Positions 17,032-25,623 of a stretch of 64,000 nt of DNA are shown in pieces. The position numbers and the translations under genes were made by a program. The stretch's first letter is position 1; the number at the start of each line of letters is the position of its first letter. This DNA is from Paenibacillus monticola (GTDB lineage Bacteria > Bacillota > Bacilli > Paenibacillales > Paenibacillaceae), in the NCBI RefSeq assembly GCF_009664975.1, contig NZ_WJXB01000012.1, forward strand, positions 124,001 through 188,000, read 5' to 3'. The notes beneath the pieces are model-generated. The model was not told where the DNA came from. It made no database searches and saw nothing but the letters and a program-made list of their open reading frames with translations.

Positions 17032-18876
17032 TTAGCGGATCACGACGTTATAGGTCCGCAGCCACAGATCAATTTGCGCCAGATAAGCAAAGAGCTGAGG
17101 ACCGGACATCAGCTGGCCAAACCAGGGCAGGTTGCTGGAGGATTCCGGAGATGCGGCGATTTCACGGATTTTGGCAGCGTCAATCAAAGGAAGTAAAGGA
17201 GACGTAGAGTCCTCGAGAATAGCCAATACCCGTGTGCGAACGGCATCCAAGTAGGCAGGATTATGTGTTTTGGGATAAGGACTTTTTTTACGGTAGAGCA
17301 CATCGTCGGGCAGCACACCCTCTAGCGCTTTGCGTAGGATGCCTTTTTCACGGTTGCCTGTCATTTTGATCTCCCAAGGAATGTTCCATACATACTGGAC
17401 CAGACGGTGATCGCAATAAGGGACGCGAACCTCAAGCCCTACGCCCATGCTCATTCGGTCTTTGCGGTCCAAAAGTGTGGGCATGAAGCGGGTAATATTG
17501 AGGTAGGACATTACGCGCATTTGTGCCTGTTTGCCTGTTTCCCCATCAAGCTTGGGTACCTCTGCCACGGCATCACTGTATCTGTCACCCAAATACTCCA
17601 AGGGACGTATCCATTCGTTTATTTCGGGGGACAGTAATCCTGCCCGCATCTTGGGTGCAACTGACCAGGGAAAAGTGCCTGAAGAAAGCATATCCTCGCG
17701 GTGGAACCAAGGGTATCCGCCAAAAATTTCATCAGCAGCCTCACCAGATATGGCTACAGTCGCATGTTTCTTAATCTCCCGGCAAAATAAATAAAGAGAG
17801 GAGTCTACGTCAGTCATCCCTGGCAAATCACGTGAGTACAGAGCGTTATCCAGCGCCATAACAAGCTCCGGGGTATCGAAGGCTACATAGTGGTGATTCG
17901 TATTCAACTCATCGACCATTCGCTTAATCCACGGTCCGTCTGCTCCGGGCTGAAAGGAATGGCTCTTGAAATGCTTGTCATTATCCACATAATCGACGGA
18001 AAAAGTATCCACCCGGCCCTGCCCGGTCCGGTTATAGTAATCTACGGCCAATGCCGTCAGCGCGCTTGAGTCCAGTCCTCCTGAGAGGAGTGAACAGACT
18101 GGCACGTCTGAGACAAGTTGGCGCTCCAGTGTATCCTGCAGCAACTCACGCACCTTAGCCGCTGTCTCAGCTTCGTTATCAGTGTGTGCAAAACTTTCCA
18201 GCTTCCAATAGGCATAGCTGCGCAGACCTTCTCGGTTGTAAATCATGGCATGGCCCGGACGAAGTTCATGCATATCCTTATACACACCGTGTCCCGGAGT
18301 ACGAGCTGGACCGATAATGAAAATTTCCGCCAGTCCCTCCGGACCTACGGTTGGTTGTACTTTGGGATGCTGCAGCAGAGCCTTGGGTTCCGAGCCGAAC
18401 ACAAAGACATCATCAACTTGACTGTAAAAGAGCGGCTTTACTCCCAGACGGTCGCGTGCCAAAAACACCTGATCCCGCAGGCCGTCCCACACAGCAAAGG
18501 CAAATATTCCATTTAGCTTATCGGTACACTCTGGTCCCCATTCGATATAGGCATGCAGCAGAACCTCGGTATCACACTGGGTGCGGAATTGATGTCCCCG
18601 CTGCTTCAGTTCATTTTTAAGCTCAGGGGCGTTATATAATTCCCCGTTATAAACAATCGCGTACACATTCTCCTCATGGCGGGTGATCATTGGCTGCGCA
18701 CCATTCTCTGGGTCGATAACGCTAAGTCTGCGATGTCCAAAGGCACAGGGGCCTGAGATCCAAGTTCCGGCCGCGTCCGGTCCGCGATTTGCTAAGGTTT
18801 CAGTCATTTTGACCAGCAACTGCGAGTGCTGTGTGAGATCGCCGCGCCACTGGATAAATCCGGTTATTCCGCACAT
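17032..18876 (-). CDS. asnB: Glutamine-hydrolysing asparagine synthetase
   Basis: 614 residues. Cys2 is the N-terminal nucleophile of the glutamine amidotransferase domain (MCGITGF, with RGPDAAG and VYNGELYN), and the C-terminal synthetase domain carries the ATP pyrophosphatase loop SGGLDSS (265-271) and SGEAADEIFGGY. It makes asparagine from aspartate, glutamine and ATP. Length and details fit the YisO/AsnO type of Bacillus rather than the longer AsnB; that type is linked to sporulation in B. subtilis. Which isoenzyme this is remains uncertain. GGATGA-type ribosome-binding site; apparently monocistronic. Confidence 0.92.
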   Translation of the reverse strand: MCGITGFIQWRGDLTQHSQLLVKMTETLANRGPDAAGTWISGPCAFGHRRLSVIDPENGAQPMITRHEENVYAIVYNGELYNAPELKNELKQRGHQFRTQCDTEVLLHAYIEWGPECTDKLNGIFAFAVWDGLRDQVFLARDRLGVKPLFYSQVDDVFVFGSEPKALLQHPKVQPTVGPEGLAEIFIIGPARTPGHGVYKDMHELRPGHAMIYNREGLRSYAYWKLESFAHTDNEAETAAKVRELLQDTLERQLVSDVPVCSLLSGGLDSSALTALAVDYYNRTGQGRVDTFSVDYVDNDKHFKSHSFQPGADGPWIKRMVDELNTNHHYVAFDTPELVMALDNALYSRDLPGMTDVDSSLYLFCREIKKHATVAISGEAADEIFGGYPWFHREDMLSSGTFPWSVAPKMRAGLLSPEINEWIRPLEYLGDRYSDAVAEVPKLDGETGKQAQMRVMSYLNITRFMPTLLDRKDRMSMGVGLEVRVPYCDHRLVQYVWNIPWEIKMTGNREKGILRKALEGVLPDDVLYRKKSPYPKTHNPAYLDAVRTRVLAILEDSTSPLLPLIDAAKIREIAASPESSSNLPWFGQLMSGPQLFAYLAQIDLWLRTYNVVIR

Positions 18877-19014
18877 GATGGTTCATCCTCTCTATCGTGC
18901 GATTGTTGTCCTTTCTTTTTTGCCAAGTAATACAGATATATGCCGAAGGAAGGGATAAAATGTATGTCCTTATCCGAACACTAGAGGAGAGGGAAATTTG
19001 CCAGAGAGGGATGG

Positions 19015-19380
19015 ATGCAGGTGTATTACATAAAGGACGCCAAAATTCGCAGAATGACGGAGTATGACGGTGCACCCTGTGCAGAAGTCGGCGTATTGCC
19101 AGGGGCTACTGGCGACTCTGCACTTTTGGTGTATATCGTTGAAGATCAGCGTGAAGAGGGCTACGAAATTGTGCGTATCCTGACGAATGACGCGGATACA
19201 GACACCGATTGGTTTGATAACAATATGCATGATGCCTTCACAGATGTGACGGTCAGTGGATTTGCTGGCAGTCCCATCATGAGCCCAGAGGACGAGCGCT
19301 CCAAATTCCAACGTGAGTTGCTTATCTTTGGGAATTTAAAAAAACAGCTGGAGCAGCATTTTCATAGAGAACTTGAATAA
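19015..19380 (+). CDS. Conserved small protein of unknown function
   Basis: 121 residues, acidic, soluble, without signal peptide or membrane segment. Beta-rich first part (VYYIKDAKIRRM, EVGVLPGATGDSALLVYIVED, YEIVRILTNDADTDTDWF), then a charged C-terminal helix (SKFQRELLIFGNLKKQLEQHF). Real-gene evidence is the AGAGAGGG ribosome-binding site, codon usage like its neighbours, and the terminator right after it. I do not recognise the family. Divergent from asnB with a 138-base spacer. Confidence 0.65.
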   Translation: MQVYYIKDAKIRRMTEYDGAPCAEVGVLPGATGDSALLVYIVEDQREEGYEIVRILTNDADTDTDWFDNNMHDAFTDVTVSGFAGSPIMSPEDERSKFQRELLIFGNLKKQLEQHFHRELE

Positions 19381-19406
19381 AGGAGTCATATGAACTAAGC
19401 CTCTTG

Positions 19407-19444
19407 AAGAGCCTTGCTTATAGGTTGGTAAGGCTCTTTATTAT
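19407..19444 (+). terminator. Intrinsic terminator
   Basis: AAGAGCCTT / AAGGCTCTT stem with a 14-base loop, followed by TATTATTC. It closes the small gene ahead of the tRNA. Confidence 0.8.
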
Positions 19445-19575
19445 TCTCATGCGGATGGGCAGAGGATGTTATTTATAATTTCCTTTGGTCAGCTCTTGAT
19501 ATTTTTCCTGAATAAGGTATAATAGAAAACGTTGCACTAATACATATCGCTTCAAACCGTATGTTATTCTTATAT

Positions 19576-19649
19576 GTCCCGGTAGCTCAGCTGGATAGAG
19601 CATGCGCCTTCTAAGCGCACGGTCAGGGGTTCGAATCCCTTCCGGGACA
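19576..19649 (+). tRNA. tRNA-Arg (anticodon TCT)
   Basis: Complete cloverleaf: acceptor GTCCCGG / CCGGGAC, D-arm GCTC..GAGC, anticodon stem TGCGC / GCGCA with loop CTTCTAA (anticodon TCT, reading AGA/AGG), T-arm AGGGG-TTCGAAT-CCCTT, discriminator A. CCA is not encoded. An inverted second copy lies at 44950-45023. Confidence 0.97.
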
Positions 19650-19739
19650 TCATGAAACAGCCTCTCTTCGGAGAGGCTGTTTGAGCGTTCAGAGGATGAG
19701 AACCCCAAATGGTTCGTTGGAGCATAGACTTCGTTAGCA
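19638..19739 (+). repeat. Direct repeat copy 1: tRNA-Arg 3' end plus terminator block
   Basis: The block starts within the tRNA 3' end (ATCCCTTCCGGGAC), contains a perfect terminator-type hairpin (AAACAGCCTCTC-TTCG-GAGAGGCTGTTT, 19655-19682) and continues through GAGCGTTCAGAGGATGAG. It is repeated almost exactly at 19770-19871, 132 bases further on. Confidence 0.85.
19655..19683 (+). terminator. Terminator of tRNA-Arg
   Basis: Perfect 12-bp stem with a TTCG tetraloop, 5 bases after the tRNA; the T-run is only TTT, within the right arm. Confidence 0.75.
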
Positions 19740-19769
19740 TTACTTCGCAATCAGCCCGAAGGGCTGTAT

Positions 19770-19871
19770 CCCTTCTTAGGACGTCATGAAACAGCCTCTC
19801 TTCGGAGAGGCTGTTTGAGCGTTCAGAGGATGAGAACCCCGAGTGTTCGTTGGAGCATAGGCTACGTTAGC
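19770..19871 (+). repeat. Direct repeat copy 2 with degenerate tRNA 3' end
   Basis: Second copy of the 19638-19739 block. The terminator hairpin (19789-19816) is identical, while the tRNA-derived part has drifted (ATCCCTTCTTAGGAC). It ends at the 3' end of the NmrA-like gene. Confidence 0.85.
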
Positions 19872-20733
19872 TAATGCTCTCTTCAGGTGTGAAGGATGCC
19901 TGATAATCTTTAATGTAGGTTTCAATTCCTGTCGGCTGCTTATGGGTAATATTCGAATAAACATCAGTAATTCCTTTGGCTAGTCCTATCTTGGTAATGA
20001 AATGAATTCCGCTAACTACGTTGATATATTTTGATTCCAGTCCCTTAGCCAGCATGTATGTTTTAAATTCTTGGGTAGAGGGTTGGCTATAACTGATGGG
20101 GCGGCCTATTATTGTGGTCATCGTCCGGGCGACCTCATAGAAATCTATAGCCTGGCTACCAGTCAAGGCGTACTTTTTCCCAAGGTGGGCTGCAGATTCT
20201 GTAAGCGAACGAGCAGCAATCTCAGCGATATCCCTCACGTCCGTAAAACTGGTCTTGCCTCGGCCAGCAGGGACATAAATACGATCATTCTTGATGATTT
20301 CGTCTAGCATAAACAGGTTTAGATTCTGCATGAAATATCCGGCTCTTAGAAAAGTGTACGGGATACCACTGCGGGCAATCGCGCGTTCATTTTTAAAATG
20401 AGGGATAAAGGGCAGCCTTTGGGCGTCTTTCACAGACAGATATACAATGTGGCGAATTCCTATTTCTTGTGACTTATGTATAAAAGCGTGAAAGTCCGAA
20501 AGCAGAGTTTCTGGTGGGTACATCAGAAAGATACGATCAATACCCAACAGTGCAGGTTCGAAAGTCTCATGACGGGAATAGTCGAGATGTACATAGTTCT
20601 GCTCCCCATACTTTTTTAATGCATTTTCTGGATGGCGTACGGCACATAGGATAGATGCATTTTTCACCTTCAGCTTTTTGGCAACCTCTTGGCCCGTATT
20701 TCCAGTGAATCCCGTTACTAAGATATTACTCAT
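19867..20733 (-). CDS. NmrA-like NAD(P)-binding oxidoreductase/epimerase family protein
   Basis: 288 residues, atypical short-chain dehydrogenase of the NmrA/NAD(P)H:quinone-sensor type. N-terminal Rossmann motif ILVTGFTGNTGQEVAKKL (GxxGxxG), then the RIFLMYPPE strand, HIVYLSVKDAQ, PYTFLRAGYFMQNL and SFTDVRDIAEIAARSL. The classical catalytic YxxxK is not evident, as usual for this group, so it may be a redox sensor or a reductase. The frame opens at 20760, but the ATG at 20733 has a GGGAGC site and the family N-terminus. Its end touches repeat copy 2, so the last residues may derive from the rearrangement. Confidence 0.82.
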   Translation of the reverse strand: MSNILVTGFTGNTGQEVAKKLKVKNASILCAVRHPENALKKYGEQNYVHLDYSRHETFEPALLGIDRIFLMYPPETLLSDFHAFIHKSQEIGIRHIVYLSVKDAQRLPFIPHFKNERAIARSGIPYTFLRAGYFMQNLNLFMLDEIIKNDRIYVPAGRGKTSFTDVRDIAEIAARSLTESAAHLGKKYALTGSQAIDFYEVARTMTTIIGRPISYSQPSTQEFKTYMLAKGLESKYINVVSGIHFITKIGLAKGITDVYSNITHKQPTGIETYIKDYQASFTPEESIS

Positions 20734-20806
20734 GCAGATGCTCCCTTTTTTGTCTAGCATAAGAAGTCAGCGTATCCGTTAGCCAGGTTGGCTACTTCGG
20801 ATGATA

Positions 20807-20826
20807 CCTCATACAAATGTATGAGG
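20807..20826 (-). terminator. Hairpin after argS, weak terminator
   Basis: Perfect 8-bp stem CCTCATAC-AAAT-GTATGAGG just past the argS stop, without a following U-run on the minus strand. Confidence 0.45.
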
Positions 20827-20841
20827 CTATGACACTTATGG

Positions 20842-22704
20842 CTACATCCGACTTGGAGTCGGTAGCCCGAGCACCTCAAGTACATCTCCTAAGGTATTTT
20901 GGCATTTGGTGGTTAGCCACAGACGGAATAGGATGGAGGACTCTTTGCCTTTTAGAATGGGACATACAGCATAGAAGTTATTGAACAACGTAGCTAAGGT
21001 ATGCGCATAGTTACAGAGCGAATTTGGTGTTAGTTCTTTGCTTGCTGTATATAACGTATCCTGCCAAGTACTGAGATGTCTTAAAAGCGCAACCTCGGCT
21101 TTTTCCAGTTCAGGTGGAAACTCCAGCAGGGAAACATCCGTTATGACGGGCAGCGTAGCTTTACTTAAAACACTGCTGGCACGGGCATAGGTATACATAA
21201 GATACACTCCGGTATTACCGGATATTTCTGTAGCCTGCTTGAAATCAAAAATAATCTCAGTTCCCAGATTGAAACGCAACAGATAATACCGAATGGCAGC
21301 GGTCGCGATAATACGGCTGGAAATTCCGCTCTTATCAGAACGGGCCTGCTCAATAGCTTCCTCCATTAGCAGAATGAGATCGCTCACTTTAACGCCGATT
21401 CCCTGCCGACCGGACATGGCGTAAGAGCTTTTACCATCAGCGGTGTTAATGCCTAGCTCGGCAGCGGAGGCCGGACTAAGTGAGACTACTCCATAGCTTA
21501 CATGATGCAGCTTCTCAGCCTGATTATTGTACCCCAGCACCTGTAAAGCCTGCTTCACCATCGCCTGAGGATACTCCTGTCTGTAATCAATGACATTAAT
21601 AACCATATCTGCTTGTCCATAGGGTTGATGTTGTCCGGTCAAACTTGTTGTCCATAACCCTGTCGTAAACTCGGTGTACGAGAAATCTTTTTCCAGCAGG
21701 CCGAATTTCCAGAGATGATAGGCAATATCTTTAGCGGTATACGTCAAAATACCATTGGAGCGCACTAGAACCTTGTCCATGGTATGCTCATCTGATCCCC
21801 CTTCGCCGTCCCCTCCCTTCTGCTTCAGTACCCAGCATCCAGCCAGCTTGCCTTCATGCTCCTGTACAAAAAAAGCGGTCTGTGCAAGCAGCTGAGCTGC
21901 CGCCGACCAAAAACCCTCTCTAACGATGCCGCTCTCCCATACGAGCAAGTCATAGTGTATTCCAAAGCTTTTCATTTCCTCCACATGCTCTCTAACAATC
22001 CGCTCGGCAACCAGCTTGCCCAGCCAGGCCTCATTGCCGCTGCCTTTCTCTAGAGCATGCAGAATGTCCGTCCGTTTGTGGGTCATCTCCGGATTTAGCG
22101 TATACTCTTTATTCACTTGGGCATAAATATCCCAGCAATAATCACCAAAGCGGACATGCTCCCCTTCTAAAGGCACATTAAACAATCCAACCACTGTATC
22201 TGCCAGCTGATTCCCGAGATCATCAACATAGTTATGAACCTCGACGTTATACCCCGTTCTTTTCAGAATTCGTACCAGCGCATCTCCGATACAAGCATTT
22301 CTCAGGTGACCTACATGAGCGGCTTTGTTGGGATTAATTGAAGTGTGTTCGATCACCACTTTTTGTCCAGAGTCTTGCGGGAGCACAAAGGGTTGTCTGG
22401 CCCACTCGTGCCAATGAATGTACAAATTAATGAAACCGGGAGCGGCAATCTCGATCCGCTGTACAAGCCCTGTGATATTGTCTTGCAACTGAAGTTCTGT
22501 CTTCACCAGCTCTGCGATCGCCATAGGAGATTTCCGGAGAAGCTTTGCGAGCTGTAAGGCTATACTGCTGGAATAATCGCCATGCTCCGCATTGGCAGGT
22601 TGCTCGATCAGAGGGGCAATATCGTTAGGGTATGCCAACTCCAATTTCATAAATACGCTTCTTACACTTTGTTCCAGACTGGTTTTGATGATTTGACTGA
22701 TCAC
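20842..22704 (-). CDS. argS: Arginyl-tRNA synthetase, T-box controlled
   Basis: 620 residues, class I synthetase. An N-terminal Arg-tRNA-synthetase recognition domain (about 1-105, with NAEHGDYSSSIALQLAKLLRKSP) is followed by the catalytic core with IEHTSINPNKAAHVGHLRNACIGDALVRIL (HVGH as the HIGH signature) and a C-terminal helical DALR-type anticodon-binding domain (EKAEVALLRHL ... NNFYAVCPIL). In the KMSKS place stands AMSGRQGIGVK, common in ArgS variants. It is longer than the usual 550-580. GTG start behind AAAGGAGG. The leader upstream is a T-box with an Arg specifier, so expression rises when tRNA-Arg is uncharged. Whether it is the only ArgS of the genome cannot be told from the window. 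Confidence 0.93.
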   Translation of the reverse strand: MISQIIKTSLEQSVRSVFMKLELAYPNDIAPLIEQPANAEHGDYSSSIALQLAKLLRKSPMAIAELVKTELQLQDNITGLVQRIEIAAPGFINLYIHWHEWARQPFVLPQDSGQKVVIEHTSINPNKAAHVGHLRNACIGDALVRILKRTGYNVEVHNYVDDLGNQLADTVVGLFNVPLEGEHVRFGDYCWDIYAQVNKEYTLNPEMTHKRTDILHALEKGSGNEAWLGKLVAERIVREHVEEMKSFGIHYDLLVWESGIVREGFWSAAAQLLAQTAFFVQEHEGKLAGCWVLKQKGGDGEGGSDEHTMDKVLVRSNGILTYTAKDIAYHLWKFGLLEKDFSYTEFTTGLWTTSLTGQHQPYGQADMVINVIDYRQEYPQAMVKQALQVLGYNNQAEKLHHVSYGVVSLSPASAAELGINTADGKSSYAMSGRQGIGVKVSDLILLMEEAIEQARSDKSGISSRIIATAAIRYYLLRFNLGTEIIFDFKQATEISGNTGVYLMYTYARASSVLSKATLPVITDVSLLEFPPELEKAEVALLRHLSTWQDTLYTASKELTPNSLCNYAHTLATLFNNFYAVCPILKGKESSILFRLWLTTKCQNTLGDVLEVLGLPTPSRM

Positions 22705-22727
22705 TTGTATGACCTCCTTTAAAATGC

Positions 22728-22980
22728 AAAAAAAGCCCTCGTCTCAAAAGAGACGAGGGCTTTAGCGCTCGCGGTACCACTCTCGTTGCTAAACCAGGAA
22801 GTTTAGCCACTTCATAAGGTTAACGGTCTTTAGCCGGGACTTCCTACTTATTCGTTCAGAAGTCCATCTCACGGGTGCGCTTCATTAGCTGATCTGTACC
22901 GGCTCTCACTCTCCCGGCTCGCTATTAGACTAGATCAAAGGTAACTACTCTCCCGATCATCGATTGTATATTGATTTTTA
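22728..22980 (-). promoter_or_regulatory. T-box leader of argS (copy 1), specifier CGC (Arg)
   Basis: On the minus strand: stem I with the AGTA/GAA loop-E pair (GGGAGAGTAGTTACC ... GAAGCGCACCC) and the likely specifier CGC (22877-22879), the T-box proper AGAGTGGTACCGCGAGC (22767-22783) that pairs with the uncharged tRNA end, and a strong terminator AGCCCTCGTCTC / GAGACGAGGGCT (22734-22761) followed by seven T. The T-box strand would form the competing antiterminator. A CGC specifier is read by tRNA-Arg(ACG), not by the UCU tRNAs in this window. Confidence 0.93.
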
Positions 22981-22982
22981 CC

Positions 22983-23010
22983 ATTATAACGAAATTAAGT
23001 AAGAAAGCAA
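22983..23010 (-). promoter_or_regulatory. Sigma-A promoter of argS T-box transcript
   Basis: Minus strand TTGCTT - 16 bases - TATAAT. The IS left end lies about 57 bases further upstream and does not cut it. Confidence 0.75.
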
Positions 23011-23066
23011 TAGTATATTTGTTCGGTCAGATTCAGTTTGCTCAGTTTATTTCGAGTAATTATATA

Positions 23067-24680
23067 CTGGACAGTCAAAAGTTCTACAGCGCTATGAAAC
23101 CAGCGAATCACGCTGAACATCAGCGTTTTCCTGTTTGGATTTAATTATTTTGGTTATGGTTAAGTGAGGATTTTGAGCAAATAGGCGAAAAATAGACTTG
23201 CGTAAATAAGCGGCCACGCTGGCTTCTGAAACTACGGCACGGGAAGGCGTTCGCAGATAGCGGAAAAACAGCCCCGAAGTCCGGCCTGAAAACTGCAAGG
23301 CGACGAGTTGTAGGAGCCCCATCGCAATGCACTGGCACATTACGAATCCTTCAATCGCCTGAATCGTTTTCTGGATGCGTTGCCGATCTTGTTCGTTCGT
23401 TACGGCTTCGAGAGGAGGGGCTTCCTCTTTTCTCAAAAACCGGTTCAGCTTCGGCATCGACTTGCTCCAGAAGCGGTAACCGAAGGCGTGGGTGACCTGC
23501 TTCATTTCCCGAAATGTACATTCGATTTTGAAGCGATAGCTGTACAAACGGATGATGTCTGGGGCCGCTAGGCTCACATCTGTACTGACTAAAATGGAGT
23601 AGCCCCCACCAGCACAAAGCGCAATTCCTGATACAAGCCCTGACCCCAAAGCAGATCTAGGCACAGAAATTGAACCGTCTCTTCTTTGCCGTACAGCAGA
23701 AGGGTCGTGGTTTGAAAATCAGCAGCGCGAGTCGTGAACAACTCCTTCAATTTGATCGCCTGGCCTGTTTTCGGTGGTCGGCCCCGTCCCGGCTTTTTTG
23801 CAGGGGAACGTTCGTAGGCGACCACGTTCGATTTGGCTTTGGTCACCAGGTGCATACGGGTTTCGGAAGTGAGATGGCAGGCCTTCAGCCGCTCCAAAGC
23901 CGGAGCCGACAAGAAGTAGCGATCCAAGAGAAGCAGCGCTTGACCGTAACCTTTCGCGGTCTCGAAGCCTTGTTTGATCATTTGAACGACATGGGAAGGT
24001 GTCTCTGCCTCGTCCTTGGACTTCTTCCAGCCCAGAATGGTTTGGACACCATCTTGTAAATTCATGAACAAGGGCATACAGAACCACTTGCGGGAATCAC
24101 CGACTAGAATACCGATGGCGCCGAACAAATGACCAAAGAGATAGTCACCCTTGGAGACATTTTCGGATTCCTGATGGAGCTTCTTGACCCCCGGCATCCG
24201 GCGACCTTCCTTGACCTGTTTCATCCCATCGCCGACCAGAACCATACGCCCCTGAACCACCAACAACGGCGCATGCTGGCACACGACCTGAAGCCACTTC
24301 TGCCGAAGCGTCGAGGTGGACCAGCCGGACGAACGGAAGAAGTGAATGAGGGTCTCATAGCAGCGGCTATTCAGCGAGAGATCCCGAATCACGGAAGTCA
24401 CCCCCAGATGGTCGGAGCGCAACATGAAGCCGACGACCAGGACAACGAACCACTCAAACGTGGCTTGTCTGGAAAAGCAGGAACGGAAAGGCTGTAAGAG
24501 GTTGTTCATATATTTGAGCATGGAGTATGGTCAATCGCCGGGAAACAGGGTAAACTACTACTTGTAACCCATTCAGGGGGTCCTTCCTTTTAGTGTGAGA
24601 ACTTAAGGATAACAGACCACCGCCGGATTGGGTTATTTTTCTACGTTACGAGTTTTCGACAAGAACTTTTGACTGTCCAG
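23067..24680 (-). mobile_element. IS4-family insertion sequence
   Basis: The 1614-bp element is bounded by perfect 19-bp terminal inverted repeats (CTGGACAGTCAAAAGTTCT at 23067-23085 and its complement at 24662-24680). The flanks are ATATA and TATAT, so the symmetry extends 5 bases and a 4-bp TATA target duplication cannot be told from longer repeats. It carries one transposase gene, split by a frameshift. Confidence 0.92.
23092..24521 (-). pseudogene. IS4-family DDE transposase, split by a 1-base deletion
   Basis: The N-terminal part (24521 down to about 23607) holds the first Asp (VLVGDGMKQV) and second Asp (ALLLLDRYFLS); the C-terminal part in the -1 frame holds the YREK signature Y-x2-R-x3-E-x6-K (YSYRFKIECTFREMK), diagnostic for IS4. 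The frames separate at a run of five C on the plus strand (23603-23607). One more base there would give LRFVLVGGYSILVSTDV and an open protein of about 475 residues. Either an inactivating indel, a sequencing error in a homopolymer, or a programmed -1 shift. Start ATG 24521 or 24509. Confidence 0.9.
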
Positions 24681-24689
24681 TATATCAGA

Positions 24690-25451
24690 TGCTAGGATGT
24701 TTCAATTTGTTAATGTCGGAATATCACTAAATATGTCATCCTCTTTTGGTTTTTTAATCCAATCTATTTATGACGGTTTTTGTGGGGACATATGGATATC
24801 AAAGTGTAATATAGGCGTAGGATCAAGTGGCAAATGTATTCATATGACGGCTTCTGGTACAACATTATCCAGAATTTCTGGTATACGTATTGATCTTAAC
24901 GTAATGTTCGGACCTGGTTTAGAAGCCACTACCACAAATTCAAATGCGACAATTGATGATATATTTATCGCAGGAACTCAGGTAGATGGGACGTTAGTCG
25001 GAATGGGAATGAGTTTCGTTGCATTCACAACCAAATTACTCAAGTATTTATTAGAGACCCTTGGATCAATACATTCGTCCACGGCATCTATGCAAGTAAG
25101 TGCACGGGCATTGTGATTAATGGCGGGGAAATATCGGTAACTCAATATGCCGCTGTAAATTTACAGGACACATACGATTGTCGTGCAATTGGGGTCACCA
25201 TGCATGACGTAAATACAATCGGAAACGGCGGTGGCATGGTTTCACTTGCCGGAGTAGGGGGGAGGAATAAAATCGTAAATTGTAACTTCCTCAACACGGG
25301 AAAATACGCAGCTCAGTTTATTTGGATACATTCTAGACAGGTAAAACCGGTCGTCACGCAAAACCAAACGGATGGAACAACATCAGGGTTTATAGATAAC
25401 GGTGTTGCAGGTACAGAGGGAATTAATTTTATAGTTGCGGGTAATCTATAA
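24690..25451 (+). pseudogene. Remnant of a right-handed beta-helix protein
   Basis: Two pieces in different frames, 24690-about 25025 and about 25030-25451, read as one beta-helix: IWISKCNIGVGSSGKCIHM, LSRISGIRIDLNVMFGPG, then (other frame) FVHGIYASKCTGIVINGGE, DTYDCRAIGVTMHDVN, NKIVNCNFLNTGKYAAQF. The repeating hydrophobic/N/G pattern is typical of pectate-lyase-superfamily proteins and phage or polysaccharide-degrading tailspikes. The N-terminal part is missing, cut at the IS right end, and no start signal is present. Non-functional; the substrate of the ancestor is unknown. Confidence 0.7.
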
Positions 25452-25623
25452 TAGTTATGTGGGATGCTTTAATAAGTTAGGAGAAATCTAGTATTAATTT
25501 ATAAACAATCGTGATAATATTTAAGGAAAAAGGTGGGTTTAATTTGTTAAAGAGTCTTTCATTTTTTTGTGAACTACAAGCAGGATTCACTGGGGATTAT
25601 AAAAGCAGAAGGTGTCGCTATCA

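Larger units (their letters stand above)
22322..23066. repeat. Large direct repeat, copy A (argS 5' part, T-box, promoter)
   Basis: 745 bases that recur as 733 bases at 27799-28531 in the same orientation. By eye the T-box leader is identical, the argS codons differ at about ten amino-acid positions, and copy B lacks 12 bases near the promoter -10. The homology ends at the IS left end here and at unrelated sequence in copy B. Confidence 0.92.

Noticed and set aside
19469..19750. 93-codon frame on the minus strand reading GIRTPDRALRRRMLYPAELPGH
   Set aside because: A known spurious translation of the antisense strand of a tRNA gene; the tRNA-Arg explains it fully.
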